Shown: in pieces, positions 12,701 to 27,700 of the stretch
Layout: each line of letters opens with the position of its first letter
How positions within the stretch are numbered: the first letter of the stretch is position 1
NCBI GenBank assembly: GCA_903813345.2
Contig: CAIIXF020000009.1
Location: 17,571,759 to 17,635,758, forward strand
Source of the DNA: Owenia fusiformis
Taxonomy: Eukaryota > Annelida > Polychaeta > Sabellida > Oweniidae
Direction of reading: 5' to 3'
Length of the DNA: 64,000 nucleotides
Made by a program: the position numbers and the translations under genes
The notes under the pieces: model-generated
What the model saw: only the letters and a program-made list of their open reading frames with translations
Databases searched by the model: none
Told to the model about the DNA's origin: nothing

Positions 12701-15700
12701 TGTTCTCAGAAATTCAAATCTGACTTAAGATTTGACTTAAGATTTGACATTTGACCTTTAATGACCTTCTCAAAGTCAAAAAAGGTCAAAAAGGTCTTTT
12801 TTCAACTTGCTTCAAATTGACTAAAATTTTTTTCAAAATTATCTACATGTTCTCAGAAATTCAAATCTGACTTTAGATTTGACATTTGACCTTCAATGAC
12901 CTTCTCAAGGTAAAAAAAGGTCAAAAAGGTCTGTTTTCAACTTTATATTTTTCATCTTGCTGCGCTTCAAATTGACTAAATTTTTTTTCAAAATCATCTA
13001 CATGTTCTCAGAAATTCAAATATGACTTTACATTTGACCTTCAATGACCTTCAATGACCTTCTCAAGGTCAAAAAAGGTCAAAAAGGTCTTTTTTCAACT
13101 TGCTTCAAATTGACTAATTTTTTTTTCAAAATCATCTACATGTTCTCAGAAATTCAAATCTGACTTTAGATTTGACATTTGACCTTAAATGACCTTCTCA
13201 AGGTCAAAAAGGTCTGTTTTCAACTTGCTTCAAATTGACTAAAAAAAATTTTCAAAATCATCTACGTGTTCTCAGACATTCAAATCTGACTTTAGATTTG
13301 ACTTAAGATTTGACATTTGACCTTCAATGACCTTCTCAAAGTCAAAAAAGGTCAAAAAGGTCTTTTTTCAACTTGCTTCAAATTGACTAAATTTTTTTTT
13401 CAAAATCATCTACATGTTCTCAGAAATTCAAATCTGACTTTAGATTTGACATTTGACCTTCAATGACCTTCTCAATGTCAAAAAAGGTATTTTTTCATCT
13501 TGCTTCAAATTGACTAAATTTTTTTTCAAAATCATCTACATGTTCTCAAAAATTCAAATATGACTTTAGATTTGACATTTGACCTTCAATGACCTTCTCA
13601 AGGTCAAAAAAGGTCAAAAAGGTCTTTTTTCAACTTGCTTCAAATTGACTAATTTTTTTTTCAAAATCATCTACATGTTCTCAGAAATTCAAATCTGACT
13701 TTAGATTTGACATTTGACCTTTAATGACCTTCTCAAGGTCAAAAAAGGTCAAAAAGGTCTGTTTTCAACTTGCTTCAAATTGACCAATTTTTTTTTCAAA
13801 ATCATCTACATCTTTTCAGAAGTTCAAATTTGACTTTACAAGTTCTCAGAAATTCAAATCTGACTTAAGTTTGAACTCATAATATTGTGAGCAACTAGGT
13901 GGTGACATTTTGTCATGTTAATGCCTTGTATATGAATTGCATTTATGAACTTTTTTGCACCTAAATCAAAACCCTGCACATTCCTTTGTCTCCACTCTTT
14001 AGGTTTTTAAGGTAGGTCTAGCGTCTAGCCAATCAGAGCTTGTCGTCAGACAGGACTTTGTAAATTGTTGTCATTTCCTCTGAAGTCATTGTTAAACCAG
14101 TATTGACCAACATTGTATTGTTTCAACACATGTCTTTCTACTTGCTGATTGGTTGATTGATGGCCAAGACCAATGGAAGCAATTTGGCTGAACTTTCAAA
14201 TTGTCTTCACTAATTGGAGGTTGAACGTTAACCTCTGAACTTTAAGTCCAAAATCAAATGATTGACACATTTCTTTCATTGTGCACTTACCGTTGCATCA
14301 GCCTGATTGGTTATATCAGTTGCAGCATTCTCTGCCACTACAGGAGCTATTGCACACAGTAACAACAAGAGAATTATAGTTGACATGATATGAGATTTAA
14401 CTATATGAGGAACTAATTCATAGTGTAGTTGGTGTTTGTGTTATTAAAGGAGGATTAGACCTTGAACCAATAATCTTATGTGTCTTACTTAAGCTTTGAT
14501 TCTCCAATTCTATATGATAATATTATCTTCCCTGTAATATACTAATCTTTACTATAGAATATTATACTATTAGAGAAAAATTAGTATAAAACAAGAAATC
14601 CTGAACCATACATACTACTTATATGTAGTTTTCTGCATGAAAAAATCAAAATTCTGACTTTTAACAAATTTTTGTCAGTTTCAGTTACCATGTTACCATG
14701 GGAACATTTTTTTTGTATTTCACCACCAGAAGCATTGATGGTGGTTCATGGTCATTCAGCAGTCTTTGTCTGTAAAACAAATGCCAGGTGGTGACATTTT
14801 GCATGTTAATGCCTTGTTGATTTACCATCTCAAAAACTAAGGATTGCCAATCAGAGGGTACATAATGTACATGTTTGTGTCCTTGTTTTAATATGTTAAT
14901 CTTTGATTTTTCATATTAATGGGTCAATGTTTCGCAGTTGAAATAGGCATGGCATTTATTGAATGCTAATATAAGTAATCGAATGATTTGAGGTGCAATA
15001 TACAGGATATATTCTGTTCGAGAAAATCTGTATTTGCACGTGACCAAGTTGAGTGCCAATACAGAATATCGAGAACAGAATATATCCTGTATATTGCACT
15101 ACAAATCATTCTATTACGTTTTTATCCTGTGATCATAGGCCAATTTACTTTACTTAAGAGATATCCTAGGAAATTATACTGTATTCTCTGTATTGCTACT
15201 GAAATTGTCCCCTCCGTACCAATAGTTTCTGTATTGCTACGGAGATGATCAATGGGGACAATCTCAGAAGCAATACAGTTTGGTACAGCACAACAACTGA
15301 CCAATGAGAGGGTTTCATTTTACAGATCATACGATAAATGTGTATACTGTGTGTGTATGCTGCACATTACATATCCCGTGAAAATTCACCTGAGAGAAAC
15401 TTTAAGATAAAATTATGGCAAAATGCCACCCATGATAGTGAAGTAGTATTACAATAAAACATTATTTTAAAGTAAGGAATTATTATATTAAAGTAATTAC
15501 ATCCTTTTCTGACATTTCCAATTACTTGGTTTTGGCCACATAACACTACTAAAACTCATCTGCCACATTTAGGGACATTAACAAATACCAATTTTGATGC
15601 ATTGGTTCTCTTTATCTGAAAGTCTGACATATGAGTGCTATATGATAGACTAAATCCTTATGAACTTGATCTGCTTTCTACACTAATTAATTGCATAAGC

Positions 15701-18700
15701 CGAGTGCAGTGGGCCTAAAAACCCATTCGAACAACAACATAATTGAACACCATTAATAGATTTAAGTTCATGGTTAAGAGCAGTCTAAATGGACCTTTTA
15801 ATGGAATAGACACGTCCTATGCTACTATTCAAGGATTTCAAGCAGAAGTGTTTGCAATTAGTCCAGCAGCACCAAAAATTTCATTCCAGCAAAATAACCA
15901 AACCGACATTTGAGAGAAAGAAAACTTTAAGAATTGACAATTGTCATCATAACCACCCATCTAGACATGAGTAGAGGAAATAAAATTATTTCCAAGTGAG
16001 AGGCTCACCAAAGTGAAGCTTATTCAAATCCAAATCAAATGGCATAAATTAAAAAATAAAAATTACCATGAAAATAGGTCTTCTTTGACAGAGTGCTATT
16101 GTTCAAATCAGAGATAAGTCAAAAAAATTGTTCAAATCAGAAATTTCTAGTTCTGAATTGATGACATCAAATTGGTAAAAAGGCATTAATGTCACACTTG
16201 ATTTAATTACTAATTGGTTGATTGTTATTAAAGTAAAATCAAAACAAATATTGTCTATATTTCATATGCATACATGTGTAGTATATAAGTACAAATTCTT
16301 CCTCAAAAGCCAATATTTGAAATGGCCACTGGTTTCAAAATGGCCACCATTTAAGTGTTGATTTTACAGTATTTTAGTTACCACATATAAAACTGGATAT
16401 TGATTCCGTTCAAAGTCTGCTATAATTCGGAAATTGGTTTAGCGATTTTGTTGAAATTCTATATGTGAACCCTCAGAAGCAAATTACACCATCCAATTTA
16501 CTTGATAAGGTGCAAAATGGCAGCCATTTTTATATGTATTAGTTTAAGGCTTTTACTTAAAGGTGCTACAAATAGTGCAGGGGGGCCATTCAACGATCAT
16601 CGACAAGTGTCAAAATATATTTAGGTTTGGATATTTCATCAAGACTAACATATATTTTCATTATCTACAAAGAAACCCTCTGGATGAACATTATTTCAGC
16701 TGATATTCCTCTTGAAACATGGTGGATCTTAAAAATCTATAAGTGGGACTCCCTTTATAGAAGCTTTGAATTGAATTTACACTTCTTAATGCTGAAATTG
16801 ATAGTTTATACATACATTTTATGAAAATAGGTATGTCAAAGAAGGTATTAAGCCAAGTATTGACCTCATAGCTCAGAAAAAATAAAAATTTTCGAATTTT
16901 CTCTCTACAGTCCTTATTGCCTCTTTAAACTGGAAAAGTAGGTGATTGAATTTGTTGATATTTTATTAATAATTAAATCCCACTTAGGTAGCAACACAAT
17001 AGAATGAACTGTGTTTTATTTTTAAGAATGTCCAGCTAATTAAAACAAAGAGGTGTGCATTATTATTTTTTAAAGAATGTACCCTTGGCAAGCTATCCAA
17101 AACTAGTGTGGCGGCACAAAAAAATGATTGATTGTCGCATGCAGTGCACTCAGTGCCCAGTGTGTGGTTTAAGTTAGATAAATTATTCGAGACATGAGAT
17201 TTTGTACACCTTTGGGTTGCTTGTTTTATAATCTTACTTGTCGATGCTTCTTATTTTCATTAGATCCTTTGACAAAAACATATAATTATCCTGATAACTC
17301 ATATAATTTGACTAATTTGATAATATGATTTAAAAGGGTTTGATCATTGGTAATTTATCATTCATTATGGAGACAATTCTTGTATTAATTCATGTAGAGT
17401 ACTGAATATAGAGTATAATCACATTATCTCACATTCATGTTTTCCGCAACACTTTCATCCTCTAAACACAGGCCTCCAGAACTCTGTCTGGAACCCTGCA
17501 TTCGGAGGATATGACACTTTATATTTTAGGTTTATATTATTGATAAAGATGTGTCAAAGAAATGTTTGATCAGAGAAACATTGAAAAATCACAAAACCTC
17601 TATATAATAGTATAGTATGTGTATATAATACCTGTAAACAAAAATAAGTAACTTAATTGTGTTCAGTTACAATTTACTTTTATTTCCAAATAGAATAATA
17701 TCCATCACATTATGGAGTACTCTGTATAATATGTATTTTCATGTCAAGTCCAAGTTCTTGGAGATGATTTTGTCTCTCCTAATCTAAGAGTTTATAGCTC
17801 TTCTCATTTTGACAAGTTATGTAGTACTAAATCAATTCTTAATTGTAAATAATGTAAATGTTAATCTTCATATTTGAGTTGTGATTTCTCTATAATTGTC
17901 AATATTTTATGCACTTCTGTAGCTGATGGCATTAAACTCTGATTCCACACAGTTGAGTGAAACGTTCTTCAGTCAATGATTCCTGGAAAATAAAGGACAC
18001 TAAATTTTATATATTCATTTATAAGAAATTCAAACATGTGAGATTTTTAATTGCTTTAATTAAGTTTCTCAACCAATCAGAATGCAGCATAGCCATTCTC
18101 TATACATGCATGACCGTGCATCTATTAGATCTGCTTCCGAGAATCTATGTACATGTACTATACAGTGTTGTAACGTCAAACTTGGGAATGGTGAAAATAA
18201 CAGCAAGTTTGATTATTTCATGGACCTCAATTCCCAATTCTCTAAAAATAAATGATGATAGGCCATTCAATCCCAGGCATTCAATATCATGGTGAAATTT
18301 TACACTCCTCGGACAGAATGTCAGTACAATGGCACTTTCGGTTTGTGCTTTACACAACATTTTGTTCAACTCATGCTGCTAAATTCACCATATTGAATGG
18401 CCTATCATTATTATTTTTTTCTTAAGGCCAGGGTGCATTTTGGAATTGTTTTGCAATTTTGTGCAAGAATGAAAGATGTAGATGATGTGCGAAATGAGTT
18501 ATTTTTATCTGTAAATAGCACATGTTCATGAAATTTCACCAAACTGCAGCACCCTGACTTTAATTATTAATCACTGATGAAAGCACTCTACTGAAGACAC
18601 CTTTGATTACTTTTGTATATATCCATATAATCAGATATGCTAGCATTATAAGCAATCATTTTGAGGTCTTGAATTTTGCTTTACAGCTTATATGCTACTG

Positions 18701-21700
18701 TATACACATACAGTGCATGTACTGTGTGATATCCAAAATTCTCATGTAGAAGATATCGGGTTTTCGTAAAACACCGACCGCCGACCACCGACCAGTCACT
18801 CTCCACAGTTGGGTACATGTGGTCGGTGGTCGGCTGACGGTCTTTTACATAAAGATGAAAAAATGCAAAATTAGAAGTAAAACTAAAACTGGGAATCTAA
18901 TGACTATAGTACCTTTACTAGGTCGTGATTTAAAAACGTATAATTATCATTTCAAATCACGATGAAAACGTTACATCGTCGTGGTGTGTAATGTCATATT
19001 TTTAAGTGATGTTTCAGTTGTTAGAAGACCAATTTCATCCTGGTTAGTCACTTTGGAAAAAAACGTAACATTGCATTAAGTTCATTCTTCATTCATATGA
19101 AACGCAATAACAAAAACACACAAACATCGTCGATGTTGACGTCGTAACGTTATGTTTGATTTCTCAGTTGTTAAACGTCAACTGGTAAAAACTACATTTG
19201 ATATGACAAAAAAAGCTTTCTAATGGTGTACTGAAATGGTAAGTCACTTTTAATCCCGATAAGAGAACGCATGTAACATTATATCGTGTTCAGTATTCAG
19301 TAGGCTATGACGATAACAAATCATTTTTGTTTCGAAATTGTTAAATTTCAGTAAAAAATTAGGATAGATTCCCGTAGAAACGATAGGTTGGTTAATGATA
19401 GGTTAGGACCTAAGGCAGGGCAATTAATCGAGAGGAGACGGTCATGACCAATTTGTTTGCTTGCCATTCGTTGCAAGGTACAAAATCGGTAAAAAACGTT
19501 GCCTAGTCCAACGATTGACATTCAAAATCAAATTATTAATATTCTAAGGCTACAAATATGTTCGGTCTTTTACATGATATGGTCGGTCTTTTACACATTT
19601 TCTTCAAACCCTGTTTTGAGGCTACCAGTGGAAAACACCGACCGGTCGGTGGTCGGTGGGGTCGGTCTTTTCCGAAAACCCGAAGATATCTCAAATAACA
19701 AAATCTCAGTAAGCAATATTAATGTGAAGATTCACTTCTTCTTCTTCTAAATGTTAGATAGAACTATCAGGACTGCCTACAATATTAAAGTCTAACAAAA
19801 TTTGTACAACAAAAATATTGTGAATATTTATTGGAGTATTTATGTCTATATTCTTTTCTTAAGAAATACATGCATCTAGCATTCTCAACACTCATATTAG
19901 TGTAGAGAATATGCTAGATGTATTTCTTATGCCTTGGTCACATATGCTCCGATCAATCGGCCGGCGCTTGGTTGTTTTGTTCAACATTGTATTCAATTTT
20001 GAACAAAATACTCAATCAGCTGGGTGCCGTAGTTAAAATCGGAGCAAATGTGACCAAGGCATTAAGAAAAGTATTACCAAGATTTAAATCTTTTACATAC
20101 AAGCTGAATGGATGTTTTGAATGTTTTATACCTTTAAAAGCAACTGTTAAGTACAAACTCTACATGATCTTTTACAGTTGACCAGCATCCATCTAGGATT
20201 TTTAGCGCATTCTCCTTGCCTTGACCAAGTACTACACATACTGTTATTGTCAGTGCATGCTTGCTCTGTAATGGAATCATGTACATGTACAGTGTATAGA
20301 ATTCCTACACTCTAAATGTTTCCAATATCAATAACGCAGATGCGAGTAGGTAGTTACCAGTTTCACCACCAGGTGGCTCACTCGGGTCAGATAGCATGGC
20401 GGGTACAGTAGAAAGTTCCCTTTAACTTAAATTACATCTGTTTTAGTGGTTCAATTTTCATATAACCCTTATGTATCTATCAGTTATGCAAATAAAAATA
20501 TGTCCAGTAAATGAAAATGTTATCTGACCAATACAAGAAAATATATTTTACTTTTTGTGATTTTGTAACATGGGCTCTATGGAGAATCAACCCGAACTAG
20601 AAGTCACACTTTCAAAAATAATTTAATTTTCAAACTTGATAAACAATTTTCGAAACCATATTTCTAGATGCACATTTACATGTAGATTTCAAGTATAACA
20701 TCGCTTTGACTGAATTTTGAATATTAAATGGCGTAAATCAAGATTTTTTCTACTTGCATCTAGTCTATTATATGGTGTTGTTCACCAGGATGTAACAGAA
20801 CGTGATATAAAAAAGAGTATGTACTGTGAGATTTTTAATTGCTTTAATGCTTCCTCCTTACCCATTGGGTTGTTTGCTTCGCCACAAACTCCACAAGATT
20901 TTTTGCAATTTACCCGCATGTATTGAGGGTTCTTGTTGCATTCTCCTGTCCTTTGCCAGTATGCACAGTGCTGGTTACTATCAGTGCATGGTTGACCTTC
21001 AAGAAAATATGTCATTTAGCTTTTAACAAAAGTCACAACTAATTTTTTGTTATCGAAACATAAAAATCAATCATTATAGATGCATGTTTAAACTTATGCT
21101 TTTAAACCTATTTATAGAATAATTTTGATTTTATACCTCCATTATTTCCCCCGGCACTACAGACACCACATGATTTCTTGCAGAACTTTCTCATGTAGTT
21201 TGCACTTTTAGTGCATTCTCCATTCCTCTGCCAGTATGCACAATGGATATTGTTGTCCACACAAGTATTGCCTGTTACAGAAAATAGAAAAAAACTTGTT
21301 ATAATCACTTCTTCCTTCCCAAAGTCATGTTTTGCAATTTTCTTGGGAATTCAATTTATTTTTGTTTGATGTATTACCTCCAGTTCCCCCTGTACCCCCT
21401 CCCCCAGTGCTGCATGGCTGAGTGTTACATCTTCTATTTTGACCAGTTGCACCAGGACATCTCCCGACTCTATGACAGACACGAGATCTTCCCCACATTC
21501 CCCCTCCACAGCTTTTAGAGCAAGTACTCCATGCACTCCATGGCCCCCAACCATCTATCAGAATTTAGAAATAAATTTATTTTGATGATTTATGCATTCA
21601 TTTTAATGTTTGTTATACAAACAAACCTATTACAGTGTAAACGAATAGTTATTTTATTCAGCATCAATATTTTTATCTAATTTACCTCCCCCACTTGTGC

Positions 21701-24700
21701 AGCGCTGTGTATTACAATCCCTGGTTTCTCTTGTATGACTTGGACATGGGTTTCTGCTGCAAGTCCTGGATCTTGAATGGTAGCCTTTACCACATGACTT
21801 AGAGCAGGATCCCCAAGTTGTCCATGAACCAAGAACACCTACATATGTACAATGATGAATTGTGCAAATGACAGTTACATTGTTTGAAAAAAATCTACTG
21901 GTGCTATTTATTTTGCTGTTGAAATGCTTTCTACATTACCTCCCCCAGTTGGACAACGCTGTGTATTACAATCCCTGGTTTCTCTAGTATGACTTGGACA
22001 TGGGTTTCTGTTGCAAGTCCTGGATCTCGAATGGTAGCCTTTACCACATGACTTAGAGCAGGATCCCCAAGTTGTCCATGAACCAAGAGCACCTATAATA
22101 CATCAGCTGTGGATTGAGATTAGAATAATTATTATGAAATAGCTTTTTTCTTATGAAACTGTGTATATATATATCTACATGTATACATGTATCTATAAAT
22201 CATTTCATCTGAGACAGTATTAAAACTAAAGAGATAATGTTCCATTCTATCTCAAGAAATACTGAAATACCCATGTACTATACTATGTATTATTGGTTTG
22301 ATTTTTTTTATACTCATTATGAGTCCCTGTAGTCTATAGAAATAAAAGGTGCATTAATATAGCTTTAGGTTTTCTTCTACCTCCTCCTCCTCCTCCTGAG
22401 CAGCTTTGTGTATTGCAGCTTCTAGTTTCCCTTGTATGACTTGCACATTTTGCAGAACTACAGGATCTAGTTCTTGAATGAACACCTGTGCCACAAGACT
22501 TTGAGCAAGTAGTCCACTGTGTCCAAGACCCCAGAACACCTGAATGAAGTAAATTACAATTATTGATATTTGAAAGGTATATGTGTTTGTAGAAATGGGA
22601 TGGATCTGATTTAAGATAATAGCATCAAAATTTGTTTTTAAAATACAATCTCATTTATATTTTGAATTGGACCATATGTTTCCCTGTATTATTTTCTCTG
22701 ATCATCATAACAAACTCTTCTCTTATAAAGGTAGAAAATATCAATTCTATTCTGTTTGTAGTTACTTACCTAAACCTCCATAGATACTCTGAATGCCTTG
22801 TATATCATCTGTGTGTAATCTCAAGTTCGGTTTGTAGCCTTGATAGTATGCATACATAACAGCATCTCTCTCATCACTATGTCTCAGGCCTATTGCATGT
22901 CCAAACTCATGGACTGCCACCCACAGGAGATTTGTACCTACATGTAAGATTAGAAATATATTTGCTTCATGGTGTCTTCTGAGGTTCATATCAGATCACA
23001 TTTTATATTATAACTATGATCTCCCCATCATTGAAGTGGGTATATCACCTACTTGAGTATTGAAAAGGGGATTGCACCCATTTGAAATTTGCACAACTTG
23101 AAAATGAGAAGAATTTGTTTGTTTTAGCATTTTATTTTTTATCATAGCTATTTAAATCTCTACCTTGTGCAGTGTTTGCAGTCCAAGATTCACTCTCATC
23201 AAAATGTATATATCCACCTTGAGGTAGTGCAGCATGAGCCAGTACTTGTCCTCGGCCATCAAATGGTGACCCATCACCATGGTCATATGATCCAAACTTA
23301 ATTGTAAGTGTTGCATCATCTGTGTAGACACGGTGGAAACTTAGATTTGTAACATCTGACCAGATCTGAAATTAAAATCATTCATTTGTGTAAACAGCAA
23401 TAATGATGCATCGCTACACTCCTTGAGTCAAAAGTGGTGTGTCTCTAGAGATAATGGTAAGGGACATTGACTTTGGACTGATGGGTGGGCTTGGGGGTTG
23501 GTGCTCTTGCGTCGTCAGCAGGTAGCATTTGCGTCAGTCAGTGCTTCAACCCTTTATTACCTGGACACCTAGCATGTGTGGGTCGATGAGATTCTTTATT
23601 ATTAGGAATAAACATACATATACCTGTGCTAGTGATTGGGTTATTGAATATTCTTATTTAAAAAATATATTTTGTATCATTTTTTATGTAATAATAAGGA
23701 TACTATAATGATAAGGACACTAATTTAAAGGCACATCTGATTGTGGATTTATATATTTGAGGTGTCACATACCTTAAATGCATTAGTAAAGTCCCGTTCA
23801 ACCTGAGCCCTGGATAAATCAGGAGTGTAATTCAATATCTTGTACGTAATCCTATTGTTTGGCCATTTACCTTTAATAAGTCATCATCATCATCATTCAT
23901 CATTAGCATCATTATTCCCATCATTTAAGTATACAATTCTTTATTTAAACAAAGAGTAAAGTTGCAAGGGCATCGGACGTTATTTGAAAAATTCAGTCTG
24001 AAATCATGGAAATGTCAAGGAGTGATAAACATTGTTCCGTAAGTTATAGCTACATGATCACGCGGTCCTAACTTCGACCGTTAATTTGAATATTTGACCT
24101 ACCAGATGCTTGAAAATCAAGGATTGCGAGTTTCATACTGCACCGTTTTTCTTCAAACTTATACCATTAAAAGCAAAACAAAATTGCCTTTCTGTCGGTG
24201 CATTACTTAATTGTAAAGAGTCCATCGTTCTAGCAGCGTTTTGGTCCCCAGCTGTTAGAAGGCCTTCTTACACCTGGGGACCAAAATGCCGCTGGAAGTA
24301 GGGACTCTGTTTAGGAGAATAATGTACCAACAGAAAGGGATTTTTGTTATGCTTTGAATGAAACAAGTTTGAAGAAAAACGGTGCAGTATGAGACTCGTA
24401 ATCCTTGATTTTCAAACATCCGGTAGGCCAAAAATTCAGTCGGTCGAAGTTAACACCGCGTGATGATGTATGATCTCAAAATATAATGCCATGTACTATT
24501 AGATTCATCAATTTCACATTCCAAAAAAAACATTTCAATATTTTTAAATTGATACAATGCTTAACTTTCTTAAAAGAGATTGTTTTGATGTTTACCAAAT
24601 GTTTTATATCTCTTCGTTCTCCCAGTAGCAGGATCTTTATCAGTATCACCACACCTGGGCTGGTTCATCATTCTAATGGTAGCAGCATCTATCTCACCTA

Positions 24701-27700
24701 AATCAATACCAAACTGCATAACTACAACATTTTAAAATGTTTTAAGGTAGAAATTTGAGACTTCTCAATACTTGAATAGAATTGTCTGAAAACTTTGGAA
24801 CTTTGAAAATGTAAGCATACAGAATTTTACATGGAAGCAAGTAAATGAAAATTACCCTCTGAAGTATGACAATTTGAAAATTGTGCTTGGATATTTATAT
24901 AAATATAGGCTTTATAGCTAGGCTATATGGATGAACATTGTGAAATCAAATCCTGTCATGTGATTTAATATGTTGGACAATGATAGTTTCCTTATCCAAG
25001 TACCATCATACATGTATTCATGCATCTCGTAGCCTTGACTTAGTTATATTTGTAATTGACTAGAATTGTCACAGGGGTGTATTCATCAGGGCCACAGGGT
25101 TTGAAATTGGCAAATATTAATTACATTGGACCAACTTTTATAGAGCATATTTGTAAGATTTACGAAAATTTGATGAAAATTAAGCAAATTTGGCAAAGTT
25201 TAAGCAAATAGTGAAATTAAAGCTTGACTCAACACTATTTATATTAGCATTCTGTTGTGCACCTTTGGATAGCATTCTGTTGTGCACCTTTGGATAGCAA
25301 TCTGCTGTGCACCTTTGGATAGCAATCTGCTGTGCACCTTTAGATAGCGTGCCTGGGATTGCTTGAGCAAAGTATTAATGCAGTAGTATCCAAGCTCAGG
25401 CATTGGTATTTTACAATCAGGATATACTTTAATCATCTTTTCAAAACTCTTGTTATTCTTAAAAGATAGTTATCAACATATATTTTTTTGAATTAAACAT
25501 TATTCACTGTATTTGTAGAACTAGAATCATTTAGAAACACTAGATTAATGTAAATGTACACCCCATTGGTCAACACTTGGTCAATGTAGCAAGCACTTGC
25601 TGCTTAAATTACATTTTCCTAAAAACAATCAAGTTAAAAAAGGCTAATGATACCAATAGAAAAAAAGAAATTTCAAACCAACAGCAAATTTATGTATAAG
25701 AAGGTCATGTCACTAAGTAACTTTTACCATGGACTTATCAAAGTTAGATATCAGATGAGCAAAATTAACAGAAAATAATTTGTCAAAAGTTGAAGAGAAT
25801 GGTCTGCAGTGAAATTCATGCACTATGATAATTTATCAGATATTATATTATCTGATTGACTTCCTAAAGTGTAGGCTGTCAATTATCTCTATAAGTTATC
25901 ATATCCTGAACTACCAATTACAATAATTAATATATAAAGTGGGGGCCAAATAATTTAATTTACCAGACATTTCCTATCATTATTTATAATTTTTTATAAT
26001 AATGCCATTGAAGCATTGCCCGATGCAAGCTAGTCCAATTGATTATTTTCTATAGCATCATTTTCTACATGAGATATTTTTATAAATGAAAATCATTGTA
26101 TATACTGATTACTATAGTACAGTAGTATTTGTTGTGTTTGCACTATTTGATTGAATATCTAAAATGATACCTGTTTGGGGTATATAGGCATATCTTTGGA
26201 ATGACTTGATAGCCTCTTTGTAGTCAACTACGGCATCATGTAAACTACCAGAAGAAGATCTCATCATAGGTGCAATATAGCCAAATTGCATCAAATAGCT
26301 CTGAGAATAAAATTGAGAGATGAAAATTGAAACAGATTTTATAAATAATGTACCAGTATCTAGATTTTAACTTCATGTAACTTTATTTCATTATAGCTTT
26401 TATCAAATATCAGTATGAACAACAATTGCGTGAAATAAAAAGTGTAATTTTTTGTGAATACATGCATACTTTTTAAGTTCAAGTTCAACAAAAACAACTT
26501 CTTACCGCTGCTTGGGCTTCATTAGTTACCACACTTTCTGCTTCAGTTGCGTCATTTTGTGCCACAGCAGGAGTTATTACACACCATAATAGCAGCAATA
26601 TATATGGCACAATTGCCATATTAATATTTATAAAATAGATCTAAGTATTTCTTGAAAACTTACTCCCTTGTATAAATACTATTCTTGTTTTGTTCATCAG
26701 ATCAGATTCCTATGCTCTATATGGATTAAACTTTAGACCAATAATATCTCATATCTACACTTATTCTAAAGTTAATATCAGTTCATTTATTTATGATATG
26801 ATTATGTTATTAATTTCGAACATTGTAATTTGTAATCTGTTTTGAATGATTGGTAAAATCATACTTTGGCACTTAGCAGTATTTTGTTATAGTGCAATGA
26901 ATTATTTTTGGTATCTTTCCTATGTAAGGCCCTAATTATCCAAAAAAACTTCAAGAATGTGAAATATTAGAAATTATGAATTTATAATTACCCCACTGAA
27001 TGAAGATGTAGGGATATAAAGAAGTTTCTATCTATCTGTCTATCCACTTGTTTGTCCAGAGATGATTCAAATACCAGTTGACAGATTTGGTTCAAATTTT
27101 TATAGGCTTATGCCTTATGGGTGTAGGACCTCTACTTGAGAAGGAATTTTCAATAAGGCCACTTGATTCAAAATGGCCATCATTTTTTTGTAAAAAATTG
27201 TCATCGTTGATAACTAAAATACCAGTTGATGGATTTGTTTCAAATTTTATATGATGATGCCTTGGGAGTTCTGCTCAAGAAGAAATGTACAAGATTGCCA
27301 CTGAATTTCTACATGGCAGCCAATATTTAATAACTCAAATACGATAAGTTGATGAATTTGGCTAAAATTTTATAAGCTGATGCTTTTGATGGAAGGAATT
27401 TCAAGATAAATGATTAATTCAAAATGGCAGTATATTGGCTGCTCAATTCAAAATGGCTACCTCCCAAGTGGAACACTTTTTAGAGTCACTTACACAGGTT
27501 TTACTGTATATGTATCATGTTTGAGAAACTCTGATTCAATGAAAAATATGCTTACTTGTTTTTGTGTGTTTATTTTTTGGAGCCACTCAAAATTTTCTGC
27601 ACCACCATGTCTAATCAAGATCATTTGTGTATCTATGCATTCCTGAGATGTTTGTGCAACTGGGGATGACAATGTCTACCCAAAGTTTGTACGCTATATG

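Noticed and set aside
15122-15304. Short frames on both strands near 15.1-15.3 kb
   Set aside because: They fall within the palindromic MITE and its flank.
20782-20861. Read-through of the second ShK exon of gene B to a stop at 20782
   Set aside because: A consensus GTAAGG donor at 20861 joins in phase to a third ShK module with its own stop, which is the better model.
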